A stretch of 64,000 bases of DNA from Sphingobacterium phlebotomi (lineage in GTDB: Bacteria; Bacteroidota; Bacteroidia; Sphingobacteriales; Sphingobacteriaceae): the NCBI RefSeq assembly GCF_008180195.1, contig NZ_VTAV01000018.1, forward strand, positions 41,838 through 105,837. The letters are read 5' to 3'. Of the stretch, positions 26,738 to 36,283 are shown in pieces (positions within the stretch are counted from its first letter, which is position 1; every line of letters begins with the position of its first letter). The notes under the pieces were generated by a model that ran no database searches, was not told the origin of the DNA, and was given only the letters and a program-made list of their open reading frames with translations. The position numbers were made by a program, and so were the translations under genes.

Positions 26738-27511
26738 ATGCGAAACTTCCAACATAGGGAAAGAGGAGAAAAGCGAGAATCAAACCAGATGGTGTTTGGT
26801 ATCCGTGCGGTCATTGAAGCGATAGATAGTGGCAAGGAGATAGAGTCGTTGTTTGTACAACGGGGTTTGAGTGGGAGTCTCTTCTTAGAATTGAAATCTT
26901 TGTTGAAAGAGCATAATATGGGGTATCAGCAGGTACCCATTGAAAAGTTAAACCGTATTACTCGAAAAAACCATCAAGGGGTTATAGCGATAATCTCACC
27001 TATTACTTATCAGCATATCGAAGATTTATTGCCTGTCATTTACGAGAGAGGGGAAACACCGCTTTTGTTGATGTTAGACGGTGTAACCGATGTTCGCAAT
27101 ATGGGAGCTATTGCGCGTACAGCGGAATGTGCCGGAGTCCATGCGATCATTGTTCCAAAAAAGGGTTCGGCAGAAATTAACCCCGATGCGATTAAAACCT
27201 CCGCAGGGGCATTATATAAGATTCCGGTATGTCGTGAAGATGCTTTGGGACGTACCGCGCGTTTTCTTATCGAATCGGGCGTACAGCTGGTCGTGGGTAC
27301 CGAAAAAACACAAGATTCCGTGTATGATGTAGATTACACGGTTCCTACTTGTATTGTTTTAGGGGCCGAAGATGTTGGCGTATCAGACGATTTAATTCGT
27401 GTTTCAGATAAACTGGCGAAAATCCCTATGTTTGGTGAAATAAAATCCCTAAATGTATCGGTTTCGGCGGGTATTGTTATCTATGAAGCTATACGTCAAC
27501 GTCATAAATAG
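26738..27511 (+). CDS. rlmB: 23S rRNA 2'-O-methyltransferase RlmB (SpoU/TrmH family)
   Basis: SPOUT-class RNA methyltransferase using S-adenosylmethionine; RlmB methylates G2251 of 23S rRNA. An N-terminal L30e-like substrate-binding domain (about 20-95, VFGIRAVIEAIDSGKEIESL) precedes the knotted SpoU domain. Its three motifs are present: DVRNMGAIARTAEC (motif 1), VLGAEDVGVS (motif 2) and IPMFGEIKSLNVSVSAGIVI (motif 3). The 257-aa length is normal. An HPP-family gene starts 10 nt after its stop. RlmB rather than another SpoU paralogue is the best fit by length and N-terminal domain. Confidence 0.9.
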   Translation: MRNFQHRERGEKRESNQMVFGIRAVIEAIDSGKEIESLFVQRGLSGSLFLELKSLLKEHNMGYQQVPIEKLNRITRKNHQGVIAIISPITYQHIEDLLPVIYERGETPLLLMLDGVTDVRNMGAIARTAECAGVHAIIVPKKGSAEINPDAIKTSAGALYKIPVCREDALGRTARFLIESGVQLVVGTEKTQDSVYDVDYTVPTCIVLGAEDVGVSDDLIRVSDKLAKIPMFGEIKSLNVSVSAGIVIYEAIRQRHK

Positions 27512-27521
27512 TTCGCAATAG

Positions 27522-28130
27522 TTGAAAAAACAGATTTATAGACAGTTGCGGGTATATCGATATGTCTTCTATCGGGAGACACTGGTTGATCCTCGTGAAC
27601 ATTTCTGGTCTTTTATCGGTGCTTTTGTCGCCATTTTTATTATTGCTTTTACGCAATCTCTTCATTTGCCCGTATTGGAGAATGTATTTTTAATCGGTTC
27701 GTTCGGAGCCTCTTCGGTTTTAGTGTATGGAGCGATACAAAGTCCGTTAGCGCAACCACGAAGCCTTGTTGGCGGGCATGTCGTATCTGCACTTGTGGGT
27801 GTAATGGTTGCTCGTTTATTACCCGATATTATATGGCTTACCGCCCCACTAGCAGTAGCCTCCTCTATTGTTTTTATGCAGATGACCCGTACCCTTCATC
27901 CTCCCGGTGGAGCAACGGCATTGATTGCGGTGACCGGTGGTACTAAAGTTGCCTCATTGGGATATGGATACGTGCTGAGTCCGGTGTTATCTGGAGCCTT
28001 AATTTTATTACTCACAGCACTTGTGTTCAATAACATCACAGCTAAACGTCATTATCCGGTTAAATATTCGCGATTACGCCGTTCTCGAAGAAGACATTTA
28101 AAAGCAAAACGACTTGGAGGAAGACGTTAA
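27522..28130 (+). CDS. HPP family integral membrane protein
   Basis: A 202-residue membrane protein with four or so hydrophobic helices and the family motif MTRTLHPPGGATALIA (about 125-140). Related proteins are linked in the literature to nitrite transport in plastids, but bacterial members are mostly uncharacterised, so I give no substrate. The C-terminus is strongly basic (RRSRRRHLKAKR). The start is TTG 27522, 10 nt after rlmB; no ATG occurs in frame until deep in the protein. Translation is probably coupled to rlmB. Confidence 0.87.
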   Translation: MKKQIYRQLRVYRYVFYRETLVDPREHFWSFIGAFVAIFIIAFTQSLHLPVLENVFLIGSFGASSVLVYGAIQSPLAQPRSLVGGHVVSALVGVMVARLLPDIIWLTAPLAVASSIVFMQMTRTLHPPGGATALIAVTGGTKVASLGYGYVLSPVLSGALILLLTALVFNNITAKRHYPVKYSRLRRSRRRHLKAKRLGGRR

Positions 28131-28183
28131 GGTTTTCTGAAGAACGGAAAAAGCCGGATTTCCATTCAGAAAACCCGGCTTTT
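28131..28183. terminator. Interleaved double hairpin between convergent genes
   Basis: GGTTTTCTGAA (28131-28141) pairs with TTCAGAAAACC (28165-28175), and AAAAGCCGG (28149-28157) pairs with CCGGCTTTT (28175-28183). The second stem has a T tract on both strands and is a good bidirectional terminator. The two stems interleave and share one base, so they are alternatives or form a pseudoknot. Confidence 0.8.
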
Positions 28184-28205
28184 AAATAATGATAAATCGT
28201 AATGA

Positions 28206-30014
28206 TTAATATCTAGAGCGAGAAGAAGAAGATTGACGTCTTCCTGAGCGCTCTCCACCACCGAAGCCACCAGAACTACGTCTGTCGCCTCTGAAAGAAC
28301 CTCCTTTTCTGTCTCTATCTCCACCTCCGCTTCTGCGTCTTCCGCCGCTGTCACCGCCTCGACGACCACCTCCACGAGTTTCTTCGCCGGATACTTCGAC
28401 GCGAACCGCACGACCATTGTACTCCGTACCCTGGAATCCGTCAAACACTTTCTTCACGTCAGCATCTTGCACCTCGAAGAAAGTGAATACACCTTTCATA
28501 TCGATTTTTCCGACTGATTTACCAGAAATATTTGCGGCGTCGCAAATAAGACCGAGCATATCACCACGTGAAAACTCATCTACAGAACCAAGGTTTATGA
28601 ACAAACGTGTGAATCCCTTGGAAACAGATCTTTCTCTACGTTCTCCACGCTCTCCTCTTTCTCCACGGTCGCCGTCTCTTTCGCGGGCGTCAGCATTCAA
28701 GTCTGGCGCATTTTGGTAATAATCCAAGAAACGGTTGAATTCTAGTGAAGCGAAGCGTTTGATGATGTCTTCTTTTGATAAGTCCTGCATACTTTCCATA
28801 ATACTAGGAAGGTATGGTGTTATTTTTTCCTCGTTGATTTCAACATTATGTATTTTGTTCATCATAGCAAGAAGTTGTTTTTCAATAACTTCGGTAGCTT
28901 GAGGTATTTGTTTCTTTTCAAACTGTTTGCCGATGATTTTTTCGATACGACGGATTTTCCCTATTTCTTTAACGTTTACTAATGAAAGAGAGATACCGGT
29001 CTTACCGGCGCGAGCTGTACGACCTGAACGGTGTGTGTAGTTCTCCACTTCATCCGGTAAGGAGAAGTTGATAACGTGTGTCACATCGTTTACATCGATA
29101 CCACGAGCCGCTACATCTGTTGCAATGAGCAATTGTAAGCTACGGTCGCGGTAGCGTTTCATGACTTTATCGCGTTGTTGTTGAGATAAATCTCCATGCA
29201 ACGAGTCTGCATTATAGCCATCCCGTACCAAGGCTTCTGCGATTTCCTGTGTTTCAATCTTTGTACGACAGAATACAATTCCGAAAATATCTGTGGAATA
29301 GTCTACAATACGCTTGAACGCCGCATATTTGTCTCTAGCCTTAATGACATAATAATGGTGTTCAATGTTCACATTACCGGTGTTTTTTGCGCCAACGGTA
29401 AGTTCTTGTGGGTTGGTCATGTAGTTTTGTGCTATACGACGTACCTCTTTTGGCATAGTTGCTGAAAACAACCATGTTTTCTTCGTGTCGGGCGTTTCCG
29501 AAAGGATGTTGTTGATATCCTCCTGGAATCCCATATTCAACATCTCATCTGCTTCGTCCAATACGACATACTTCACATTGGAGAAGTCGATTGCCTTTCT
29601 GCCGATGATATCTAACATACGTCCCGGAGTGGCTACCACAATCTGTACGCCTCGACGAATCTGGCGTAATTGGTCAGAAATATTTGCGCCACCGTAAACG
29701 GCAACAACATGTACATCATCAATGTACTTAGCAAATTTCTCTAAATCTTTTGCGATTTGTAAGCATAGCTCACGTGTAGGACATAATATTAAAGCTTGCG
29801 GATGCTTTTGAGTAAAGTCGATTAACTCTAAAAGTGGAAGACCAAATGCCGCTGTCTTTCCTGTGCCGGTTTGGGCTAATCCGACAAAATCGTCGTTGCC
29901 AGTCAATAAAACAGGAATGGCTTTTTCCTGAATAGGAGATGGTTTCTCGAAACCCATCTCAGTGATGGCATTAACAACTTCATGACGGATCCCCAAGTCT
30001 AAAAATGGGTTCAT
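28206..30014 (-). CDS. DEAD-box RNA helicase (CsdA/DeaD-like)
   Basis: ATP-dependent RNA helicase for ribosome assembly or RNA decay, often cold-induced. The 602 residues hold the Q motif (EKPSPIQE), motif I AQTGTGKT (47-54), motif II DEAD (153-156), motif III SAT (184-186) and motif VI HRSGRTAR (328-335). A DbpA/CsdA-type RNA-binding domain follows (about 475-550, FTRLFINLGSVDEFSRGDMLGLI). The tail is Arg/Gly/Ser-rich, like an RGG box, and there is a charged linker of repeated RGER units before the RNA-binding domain. It is monocistronic, between two hairpins. Confidence 0.95.
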   Translation of the reverse strand: MNPFLDLGIRHEVVNAITEMGFEKPSPIQEKAIPVLLTGNDDFVGLAQTGTGKTAAFGLPLLELIDFTQKHPQALILCPTRELCLQIAKDLEKFAKYIDDVHVVAVYGGANISDQLRQIRRGVQIVVATPGRMLDIIGRKAIDFSNVKYVVLDEADEMLNMGFQEDINNILSETPDTKKTWLFSATMPKEVRRIAQNYMTNPQELTVGAKNTGNVNIEHHYYVIKARDKYAAFKRIVDYSTDIFGIVFCRTKIETQEIAEALVRDGYNADSLHGDLSQQQRDKVMKRYRDRSLQLLIATDVAARGIDVNDVTHVINFSLPDEVENYTHRSGRTARAGKTGISLSLVNVKEIGKIRRIEKIIGKQFEKKQIPQATEVIEKQLLAMMNKIHNVEINEEKITPYLPSIMESMQDLSKEDIIKRFASLEFNRFLDYYQNAPDLNADARERDGDRGERGERGERRERSVSKGFTRLFINLGSVDEFSRGDMLGLICDAANISGKSVGKIDMKGVFTFFEVQDADVKKVFDGFQGTEYNGRAVRVEVSGEETRGGGRRGGDSGGRRRSGGGDRDRKGGSFRGDRRSSGGFGGGERSGRRQSSSSRSRY

Positions 30015-30117
30015 GAAATAAATTATACAATAGGCTCTATTGCCTAAGGCGGTGCAAAGATAGTAATAACATTTGGAAATAAAAAATAATATTCTTTTTT
30101 TGAGCTAGATCATAATA

Positions 30118-30153
30118 AAAAATGGCTGCGCTATAGTATAGGCAGCCATTTTT
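30118..30153. terminator. Terminator after the OmpA gene
   Basis: AAAAATGGCTGC (30118-30129) pairs perfectly with GCAGCCATTTTT (30142-30153) around a 12-nt loop. On the minus strand it ends the ompA transcript before the helicase promoter. Confidence 0.92.
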
Positions 30154-30172
30154 ATTTTGTTGTTTGGTAATC

Positions 30173-31519
30173 TTAATACAATGTGAATTCTACGCGACGG
30201 TTTTGTTGGCGGCCTTCCGCCGTTGCATTTGTGGCAATAGGCTGTGTTGGGCCATAACCAGTAGCTTCAATACGGGAAGCATTAGCTCCTTTGGAAACCA
30301 AATAGGATTTCACAGCTTCGGCACGCTCTTTCGATAAGCGCATATTTGTTTGCATAGAACCCGTATTATCTGTGTGTCCAGCTAGTTTCAAGCTGAAGTT
30401 TTTCTCGATAAGTAGAGCGGCTACACTATTCAATGAAGGGTAAGAGCTTGAACGGATAGTCGATTTTCCTAAGTCAAACTCCAGGTTTTTAATTGCTTCA
30501 TCTACCACTTTTCTGTCTTCTTCCGTCACGACAATCTTTTCGATTACTTTTGTTTCGTTTTTCATTTCCGGAAGCGGACAACCAGACCCATCTACTTTAA
30601 TACCGGCAGGCGTATTTGGACATTTGTCGAATTTATTTGCTACACCATCGCCATCATCGTCTTTTAAATCATCGTTCAGTGTAGCAAGCTGAGCGGATAG
30701 AACTTGATTTTCCTGTTTCAAAGCGTCGTTTTGTGCTTTCAAGTCGTCATACTTCACGGTGTAGTCGTTCACCAATGTGGCAACAGGGTTGGAGTTGTTA
30801 AGTGCGGGTTTAAAACTATTGCCCAATGCGATTTCAAGTCCGGCATGTGCATAAGAGAATAGGTCGTTTTTAAATGTACCGCCTGCTCTTCCATCAAAAT
30901 GTTGATTTGCCCAGTTTAGTTGATAACCTAGGTCAATGTTGATGCCTCTGGCAACAGCAAATTTGAATCCGAAATCTGCAGGTACATATAATTTGGTTGC
31001 CGCATCGTTTGTCATTGCTGCGCCGTCTGCATCTGTTACTGTTGTTTCGAAATTCAATGCACCGAGACCCACTGCGAAATAAGGCTTGATAAAACTATTG
31101 AAAAACCGCCAATTGGTATTGGCCAATGTCCATTCTCCTGATAGCGCGGCAGACCAAGGTGTTTTTGCTTCAAATGCTGCGATACCTGTTCCGGTAGCAT
31201 CTTCGTTTTTACCGGCAACTTTTCCACCCATATATTGTGCTTTTAGGCCGAAAGATGGGGAAATTTGTTTTTTAATATATGCACTATACCCAAGGTTGTG
31301 CTCCAATTTGTCAAAACCATCCCGATTGAAACCGAAGATATTAGACTGGTTCAATACGCCTGCATTCAAGCCTACTGACCATGTTCTGTACTGGGTCTCA
31401 GAGCCAAGGGGAGTTGTGCCTTCAATGCTTCCTTGTTTTTGAGCTTGAGCAACCGAGATGCTACCCAATAAACTGGCCATACCTGCGATGGCTACATTTT
31501 TTAAGTTAAAATTCCTCAT
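30173..31519 (-). CDS. OmpA family outer-membrane protein
   Basis: Structural outer-membrane protein anchoring the membrane to peptidoglycan. A signal peptide (MRNFNLKNVAIAGMASLLGS, cleavage near AQA-Q) leads into an N-terminal beta barrel (about 45-250). A short coiled-coil region (KYDDLKAQNDALKQENQVL) and a thrombospondin type-3 calcium-binding repeat (DDDGDGVANKFDKCPNTPAG) follow. The C-terminal OmpA domain (about 335-448) has LAGHTDNTGS and LSKERAEAVKSYLVSKGA. The 448 residues are typical of Bacteroidota OmpA proteins, which are usually abundant. Confidence 0.94.
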   Translation of the reverse strand: MRNFNLKNVAIAGMASLLGSISVAQAQKQGSIEGTTPLGSETQYRTWSVGLNAGVLNQSNIFGFNRDGFDKLEHNLGYSAYIKKQISPSFGLKAQYMGGKVAGKNEDATGTGIAAFEAKTPWSAALSGEWTLANTNWRFFNSFIKPYFAVGLGALNFETTVTDADGAAMTNDAATKLYVPADFGFKFAVARGINIDLGYQLNWANQHFDGRAGGTFKNDLFSYAHAGLEIALGNSFKPALNNSNPVATLVNDYTVKYDDLKAQNDALKQENQVLSAQLATLNDDLKDDDGDGVANKFDKCPNTPAGIKVDGSGCPLPEMKNETKVIEKIVVTEEDRKVVDEAIKNLEFDLGKSTIRSSSYPSLNSVAALLIEKNFSLKLAGHTDNTGSMQTNMRLSKERAEAVKSYLVSKGANASRIEATGYGPTQPIATNATAEGRQQNRRVEFTLY

Positions 31520-31622
31520 ATAAGAGCTATTAATAGTTATTTGATTATATCAACAAGCATCGCCATGCAATTGTTTTGCCAAAAGTAAGGTGAAAAAAGG
31601 TTGTTTCGCTAGAAACACACAG

Positions 31623-31656
31623 AAAAAAAACTCTTGTAGCATAGTCACTACAAGAG
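31623..31656 (-). terminator. Terminator of the universal stress gene pair
   Basis: CTCTTGTAG (31631-31639) pairs perfectly with CTACAAGAG (31648-31656). Eight As at 31623-31630 give a U8 tract on the minus-strand transcript. Confidence 0.92.
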
Positions 31657-31696
31657 AAGGGAAAATGTTTTGATAGAGGGAGAAAAAAGCTGTGTT

Positions 31697-32557
31697 TTAT
31701 TTGGTACGTACTGGGGCAAATAAAGTTGGAATAGTCATGTTATAAGCCATCTTACGTACAATGTTTTCCTCTAGTAGCCGTCGGAAAATACTTTTGCGGC
31801 TCCGGGTAATGAGTAAGAAATCGATTTGCTCGTCAATTAAAACATTAGAAATAGCGTGTGATACATTTTCTGCCGCCCGATTATAAAGTACTTGTGGCTT
31901 TATCGTATAAGAAATGTTTTGGATGCCGGTTCGGTTGATAATTTCTTCAATCCAGTCTTTGAATTGCGCATCTATATCGCTGATGTGACGGTCGTCTTTG
32001 TTGACGTAAATCAAGACTAGCTCAAAGTTGCTGTCTATAAGCTTAATGGCGTGCTGAATTACCTCTATTTCGCCTTCTTTAAAATTGCAGAGCAAGCCAA
32101 TTCTGTCTTTCTTGACATCTTTTGTATTTTGCGGAACGCCAAGTACGGGTGTTTTGGTATTGAGTATAACATCATAGGTATTGCTGCCCAGAAAGATCGC
32201 CTCGAGTCCGGAAGAACCTTTCGTTCCCATAATAACGGCATCGTAAGCAAACCCGGCAGTCACTTTGCTGATTTCCTCAAAGAGATTGCCCTCTTTGAAT
32301 ATACTGTTGAATTTAATATTGGAATACTCATTTTGAAGGTTTGCTAAGAGTCTTTCCATATCCTTTTCCGAAATTTTCACTTGCGGATCTTCAAGGGCAT
32401 AGCCCTGCCGGTTGATATATGAATTGGAATGGTGCGTAAAAACATGGATAAGGTCTATGTCTTGTTTCCGCTCATTTTGCGAAATCAGCTGGCAAGCATA
32501 TTGAATAGCGGTTAGGGAGTACTCGGAAAAGTCAACAGGTATTAAAATTTTGTTCAT
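31697..32557 (-). CDS. Universal stress protein, tandem UspA domains
   Basis: Cytoplasmic stress protein with two UspA domains (about 1-145 and 150-286). The first carries the ATP-binding pattern G-x2-G-x9-G-S (MGTKGSSGLEAIFLGSN, about 110-125). The second has lost this motif and ends ILITRSRKSIFRR..., so only one site is likely to bind nucleotide. At 286 aa it has the common double-domain size. It follows a close paralogue by 11 nt in one transcript that ends at a strong hairpin. Confidence 0.9.
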   Translation of the reverse strand: MNKILIPVDFSEYSLTAIQYACQLISQNERKQDIDLIHVFTHHSNSYINRQGYALEDPQVKISEKDMERLLANLQNEYSNIKFNSIFKEGNLFEEISKVTAGFAYDAVIMGTKGSSGLEAIFLGSNTYDVILNTKTPVLGVPQNTKDVKKDRIGLLCNFKEGEIEVIQHAIKLIDSNFELVLIYVNKDDRHISDIDAQFKDWIEEIINRTGIQNISYTIKPQVLYNRAAENVSHAISNVLIDEQIDFLLITRSRKSIFRRLLEENIVRKMAYNMTIPTLFAPVRTK

Positions 32558-32568
32558 GATATAATTGT

Positions 32569-33420
32569 TTATATAGTTTTCCCAAAAAAAGCGGGTTTTT
32601 GCAGCTTCAATGTCATGGCTTTGGATACCGATGATGTAAACAATCTTTCAAAAAAGGTTTTTCTAGTTTTTGAAATTAAAATAATATCGACATCATGATC
32701 GTCAATCAATTTGCTGATAACTTCCGGTATCGTATCTTGATCCTTGTCTTCTTTCACGGTGGGGGCTACTAGCTTACTTGTTTGCCGTACAGCGGAAAAC
32801 TCGTCCACATTAAAACCCCAGGAATCTAAGCGGTTGGTCACTGAGGTCATACTTTCACTTTCTTTGTATACATGTATAAGAGCGACATCGATCTCCTGTT
32901 TAAAGATATGAACAAACTCTTGCAGCGTCGTTAGCTCCTCCTGTTTGAAGTTGGTTAGCAAACCGACTTTTTTTATCTCTGTTCTGATTTGTGGAATATT
33001 GGGTATGACAATAACGGGAATAGGTGATTTTGCCACAATTAGTGCCGTATTGCTCCCCCAGAAGATATTTTTGTTTGCCGATGCTCCTGTGGTACCCATC
33101 GCAATGGCTACATAATCCGCTCTTTTCGCCTCTTTAGGGAGCGCCTCATCCAAAAGGCCCCGGTCATTATGATAGGATATGGATATGTCGGGGTATTGTG
33201 CTTGAAGCCTGCTTACCCATTCCTTAATAGTGAGGTCAGCTTTTAATACATCAGATTGCTCACGTAGGTCCTCCAATTCATTCTCGTCGAAACCCGATGA
33301 AACCGCTGTATAGAAATGAACAATGTGCAAACTGTAGTGGTGCTTTTTGGCGATTTCTGCGGCATATTGAGCGGCCAAGAATGCATTTTCCGAAAAGTCA
33401 GTTGGTACTAAAATTTTCAT
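32569..33420 (-). CDS. Universal stress protein, tandem UspA domains (paralogue)
   Basis: First gene of the pair; 283 aa with the same two-domain layout as its neighbour. The start MKILVPTDFSENAFLAAQYA is a typical UspA strand-helix. The nucleotide-binding pattern MGTTGASANKNIFWGSN occurs in domain 1 and is missing in domain 2. The pair probably arose by gene duplication, and the similarity is visible but low, so the duplication is not recent. Signals usually linked to this family are starvation, low oxygen and redox stress; none is shown here. Confidence 0.9.
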   Translation of the reverse strand: MKILVPTDFSENAFLAAQYAAEIAKKHHYSLHIVHFYTAVSSGFDENELEDLREQSDVLKADLTIKEWVSRLQAQYPDISISYHNDRGLLDEALPKEAKRADYVAIAMGTTGASANKNIFWGSNTALIVAKSPIPVIVIPNIPQIRTEIKKVGLLTNFKQEELTTLQEFVHIFKQEIDVALIHVYKESESMTSVTNRLDSWGFNVDEFSAVRQTSKLVAPTVKEDKDQDTIPEVISKLIDDHDVDIILISKTRKTFFERLFTSSVSKAMTLKLQKPAFFGKTI

Positions 33421-33604
33421 CCAAATAAATTTATTTTCATTGGCGATGAAGCTTGCATGAGCTGATTTATTTATGTCCTTTTTTTTGAATGGTAGTTCAT
33501 GCAGGTTTCTTCATTACAAGTTGATGATTACTGTATAAAAGTACAAATAATAAGTGGTTTTAAGAATTTAAAAGTTCGTGGCTTTGTGGTTGAAATACTA
33601 TGCA

Positions 33605-33635
33605 TTGTGAGAGCAAGCATTTTTAGCTATTTTTG
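33605..33635 (+). promoter_or_regulatory. Promoter of alaS
   Basis: TTG (33605-33607), a 20-nt spacer and TATTTTTG (33628-33635) match the Bacteroidota promoter exactly, about 30 nt before the alaS ATG. Confidence 0.75.
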
Positions 33636-33665
33636 TACCTCGAAAATAAGTATATATAGGATTCC

Positions 33666-36278
33666 ATGACCAGTAAAGAAATACGCGAAGCTTTTTTAAG
33701 TTTTTTCAAGAACAAATCCCATCACGTTGTGCCATCGGCACCGGTTGTTGTCAAAAACGATCCCACCTTGATGTTCACCAATGCGGGGATGAACCAGTTT
33801 AAGGAGATTTTTTTGGGGGAGGCGCCGCCAAGATATTCCCGCGTAACGGATACACAGCGATGCTTACGCGTATCAGGGAAGCACAACGATCTGGAAGAAG
33901 TAGGTATCGATACCTATCACCATACGTTGTTTGAAATGTTGGGCAACTGGTCTTTTGGCGACTATTTTAAGAAAGAAGCGATCGACTGGGCCTGGGAATT
34001 GCTGACAGAAGTATACAAGCTGGATAAAGACCGTTTGTATGTGACAATTTTTGAGGGTGATGAGAAAGAAGGTCTGGAAAGGGACAGCGAAGCATATGAC
34101 CTATGGAAAACACATGTCGCAGAAGACCGGATTTTGTTGGGTAATAAAAAAGATAATTTTTGGGAAATGGGCGAAACAGGACCATGCGGACCATGTTCAG
34201 AAATCCATTATGATATGCGTCCGGATGAGGAACGTAAAGCCGTCAGAGGACAAGACCTCGTCAATGCCGATGATCCACAGGTTATCGAGATATGGAACTT
34301 GGTATTTATGCAATTCAACCGTTTGAAGAGTGGGGAACTGGAGCAGCTGCCTGCGAGACATGTGGACACGGGTATGGGATTCGAACGTCTGGTACGCGCT
34401 ATTCAGGGTAAGACTTCTAATTATGACACCGATGTTTTTCATCCTATTATACAATTTATTGCGGAGAGAGCAGGAATAAATTATGGCGCTGACGAAAAGA
34501 CGGACATCGCTATGCGTGTATTGTCCGACCATATACGTGCCGTGAGCTTCACCATTGCTGACGGACAATTACCTTCTAATAATAAGGCAGGTTATGTTAT
34601 TCGGCGTATATTGCGTCGAGCTGTACGTTATGCTTATACTTTTCTTGGATTTAAAACCCCATTTATCAATGAACTGGTGCCGCTTTTGGCAAAACAATTT
34701 GAAGGGGTATTCAACGAACTTATACAGCAACAGAGTTTTGTGCAGAAAGTGGTGCTGGAAGAGGAGATTTCTTTTTTACGTACACTTACCACGGGAATAC
34801 AGCGTTTTGAGAACTACATTGCAGAACATACCGCAATTGATGGTGATTTTGCTTTCGAACTGTTTGATACCTATGGTTTCCCGATAGACCTTACTGGGTT
34901 GTTGGCACGGGAAAAAGGGCTGGACGTGGATATGGACGGTTTTCAACATGCCCTGCAACAGCAGAAAGAACGTTCGCGTGCTGCCACAATCATTGATACA
35001 GGTGACTGGGTCACGGTATCGGAAGGAGATGAAACGGATTTTGTGGGATACGATTACCTAAAAGCAGCCACGCAGATTTTAAAATATAGAAAGGTGACGT
35101 CAAAAGGAAAACAGCAGTACCAACTTATCCTCTCCGTTACACCATTTTATGCGGAAGGGGGAGGACAAGTAGGGGATTCGGGTATGCTGATTTCGGAAGC
35201 AAACGAAAAGATCTATGTGACGGATACCAAAAAAGAAAATGGCCTGATCGTACATTTCGTAAATGAACTCCCACCGGTATTGGAAGGTGATTTCAAAGCG
35301 ATAGTGGACAAGGATAAACGACTTGATACCGAAAGCAATCACTCGGCTACACACTTATTGCATGCGGCCTTACGGCAGGTATTGGGTGACCATGTCGACC
35401 AAAAAGGTTCGTTGGTTTCGCCAGACATATTGCGTTTCGACGTTTCGCATTTTGCAAAGATTACGCCGGAGGAACAAAAACAGGTAGAGGATATTGTCAA
35501 TACAAAAATAAGGGAGAATATTCAACTGAAAGAAGAACGTCAAGTTCCTTATCAAGAAGCGATAGATGCTGGGGTCAGGGCGTTATTTGGTGAGAAATAT
35601 GGGGAGTATGTACGTGTCATTACGTTTGACGATACCTTCTCGAAAGAGCTTTGTGGTGGTTCTCACGTGCAGGGCACAGGTCAGATTGGTTTTTTCAAGA
35701 TTATCTCCGAGTCGGCGGTAGCCGCCGGTGTACGACGTATAGAAGCGATTACGGGTTCAAAAGCAGCTGCGGTTATTCGGGAGCAATTCGAATTGGTGGA
35801 TAAGATGCGGGAGCTGATGAACAATCCGAAAGATTTTGTTTCGACTGTAGAGAAGGTTTTGAACGAAAATCATGAATTGAAAAAAGCGATCGAGAACCAT
35901 ATCCGTGAAAAATCTCTACAAATGAAAAGGGAATTGGAAGCGAAAGTGGAACAGATACATGGTGTAAATTTTCTGTCACTGATAGTTGACCTGCCGAGTG
36001 CAGACGCCGTGAAAACATTGGCTTATGCTTTAAAAGGAGCAATGGATGACATATTTGTCGTTTTGGGAGCAAATATTGACGGAAAACCAAGCCTGACAGT
36101 TGTGATTTCAGATAACCTAGCAAAAGAACGTGGATGGAATGCGGGGATGATTGTTAAGGATCTGGCGAAAGATATCCAAGGTGGGGGAGGTGGACAGCCG
36201 TTCTTTGCTACGGCTGGTGGAAAGCTGGTTGAAGGGCTTCCGAAAGCAATTGCTCGGGCAAAAGATTTTGTAAAATAA
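33666..36278 (+). CDS. alaS: Alanyl-tRNA synthetase
   Basis: Charges tRNA-Ala and edits misacylated Ser or Gly. The 870 residues show the N-terminal class II catalytic domain (TSKEIREAFLSFFKNKSHH at the start, then FTNAGMNQFK and the Thr/Gly-rich MGFERLVRAIQG), the tRNA-binding region, the editing domain with its zinc ligands (NHSATHLLHAALR around residue 559, CGGSH around 662-666), and the C-terminal oligomerisation/C-Ala domain ending GGGGGQPFFATAGGK. All key motifs look intact. A TlpA-like gene starts 5 nt downstream. Confidence 0.97.
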   Translation: MTSKEIREAFLSFFKNKSHHVVPSAPVVVKNDPTLMFTNAGMNQFKEIFLGEAPPRYSRVTDTQRCLRVSGKHNDLEEVGIDTYHHTLFEMLGNWSFGDYFKKEAIDWAWELLTEVYKLDKDRLYVTIFEGDEKEGLERDSEAYDLWKTHVAEDRILLGNKKDNFWEMGETGPCGPCSEIHYDMRPDEERKAVRGQDLVNADDPQVIEIWNLVFMQFNRLKSGELEQLPARHVDTGMGFERLVRAIQGKTSNYDTDVFHPIIQFIAERAGINYGADEKTDIAMRVLSDHIRAVSFTIADGQLPSNNKAGYVIRRILRRAVRYAYTFLGFKTPFINELVPLLAKQFEGVFNELIQQQSFVQKVVLEEEISFLRTLTTGIQRFENYIAEHTAIDGDFAFELFDTYGFPIDLTGLLAREKGLDVDMDGFQHALQQQKERSRAATIIDTGDWVTVSEGDETDFVGYDYLKAATQILKYRKVTSKGKQQYQLILSVTPFYAEGGGQVGDSGMLISEANEKIYVTDTKKENGLIVHFVNELPPVLEGDFKAIVDKDKRLDTESNHSATHLLHAALRQVLGDHVDQKGSLVSPDILRFDVSHFAKITPEEQKQVEDIVNTKIRENIQLKEERQVPYQEAIDAGVRALFGEKYGEYVRVITFDDTFSKELCGGSHVQGTGQIGFFKIISESAVAAGVRRIEAITGSKAAAVIREQFELVDKMRELMNNPKDFVSTVEKVLNENHELKKAIENHIREKSLQMKRELEAKVEQIHGVNFLSLIVDLPSADAVKTLAYALKGAMDDIFVVLGANIDGKPSLTVVISDNLAKERGWNAGMIVKDLAKDIQGGGGGQPFFATAGGKLVEGLPKAIARAKDFVK

Positions 36279-36283
36279 TAGAA

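Noticed and set aside
31697..33420. Recent tandem duplication or pseudogene in the universal stress pair
   Set aside because: Both frames are intact and well diverged; this is an old, functional-looking paralogue pair.
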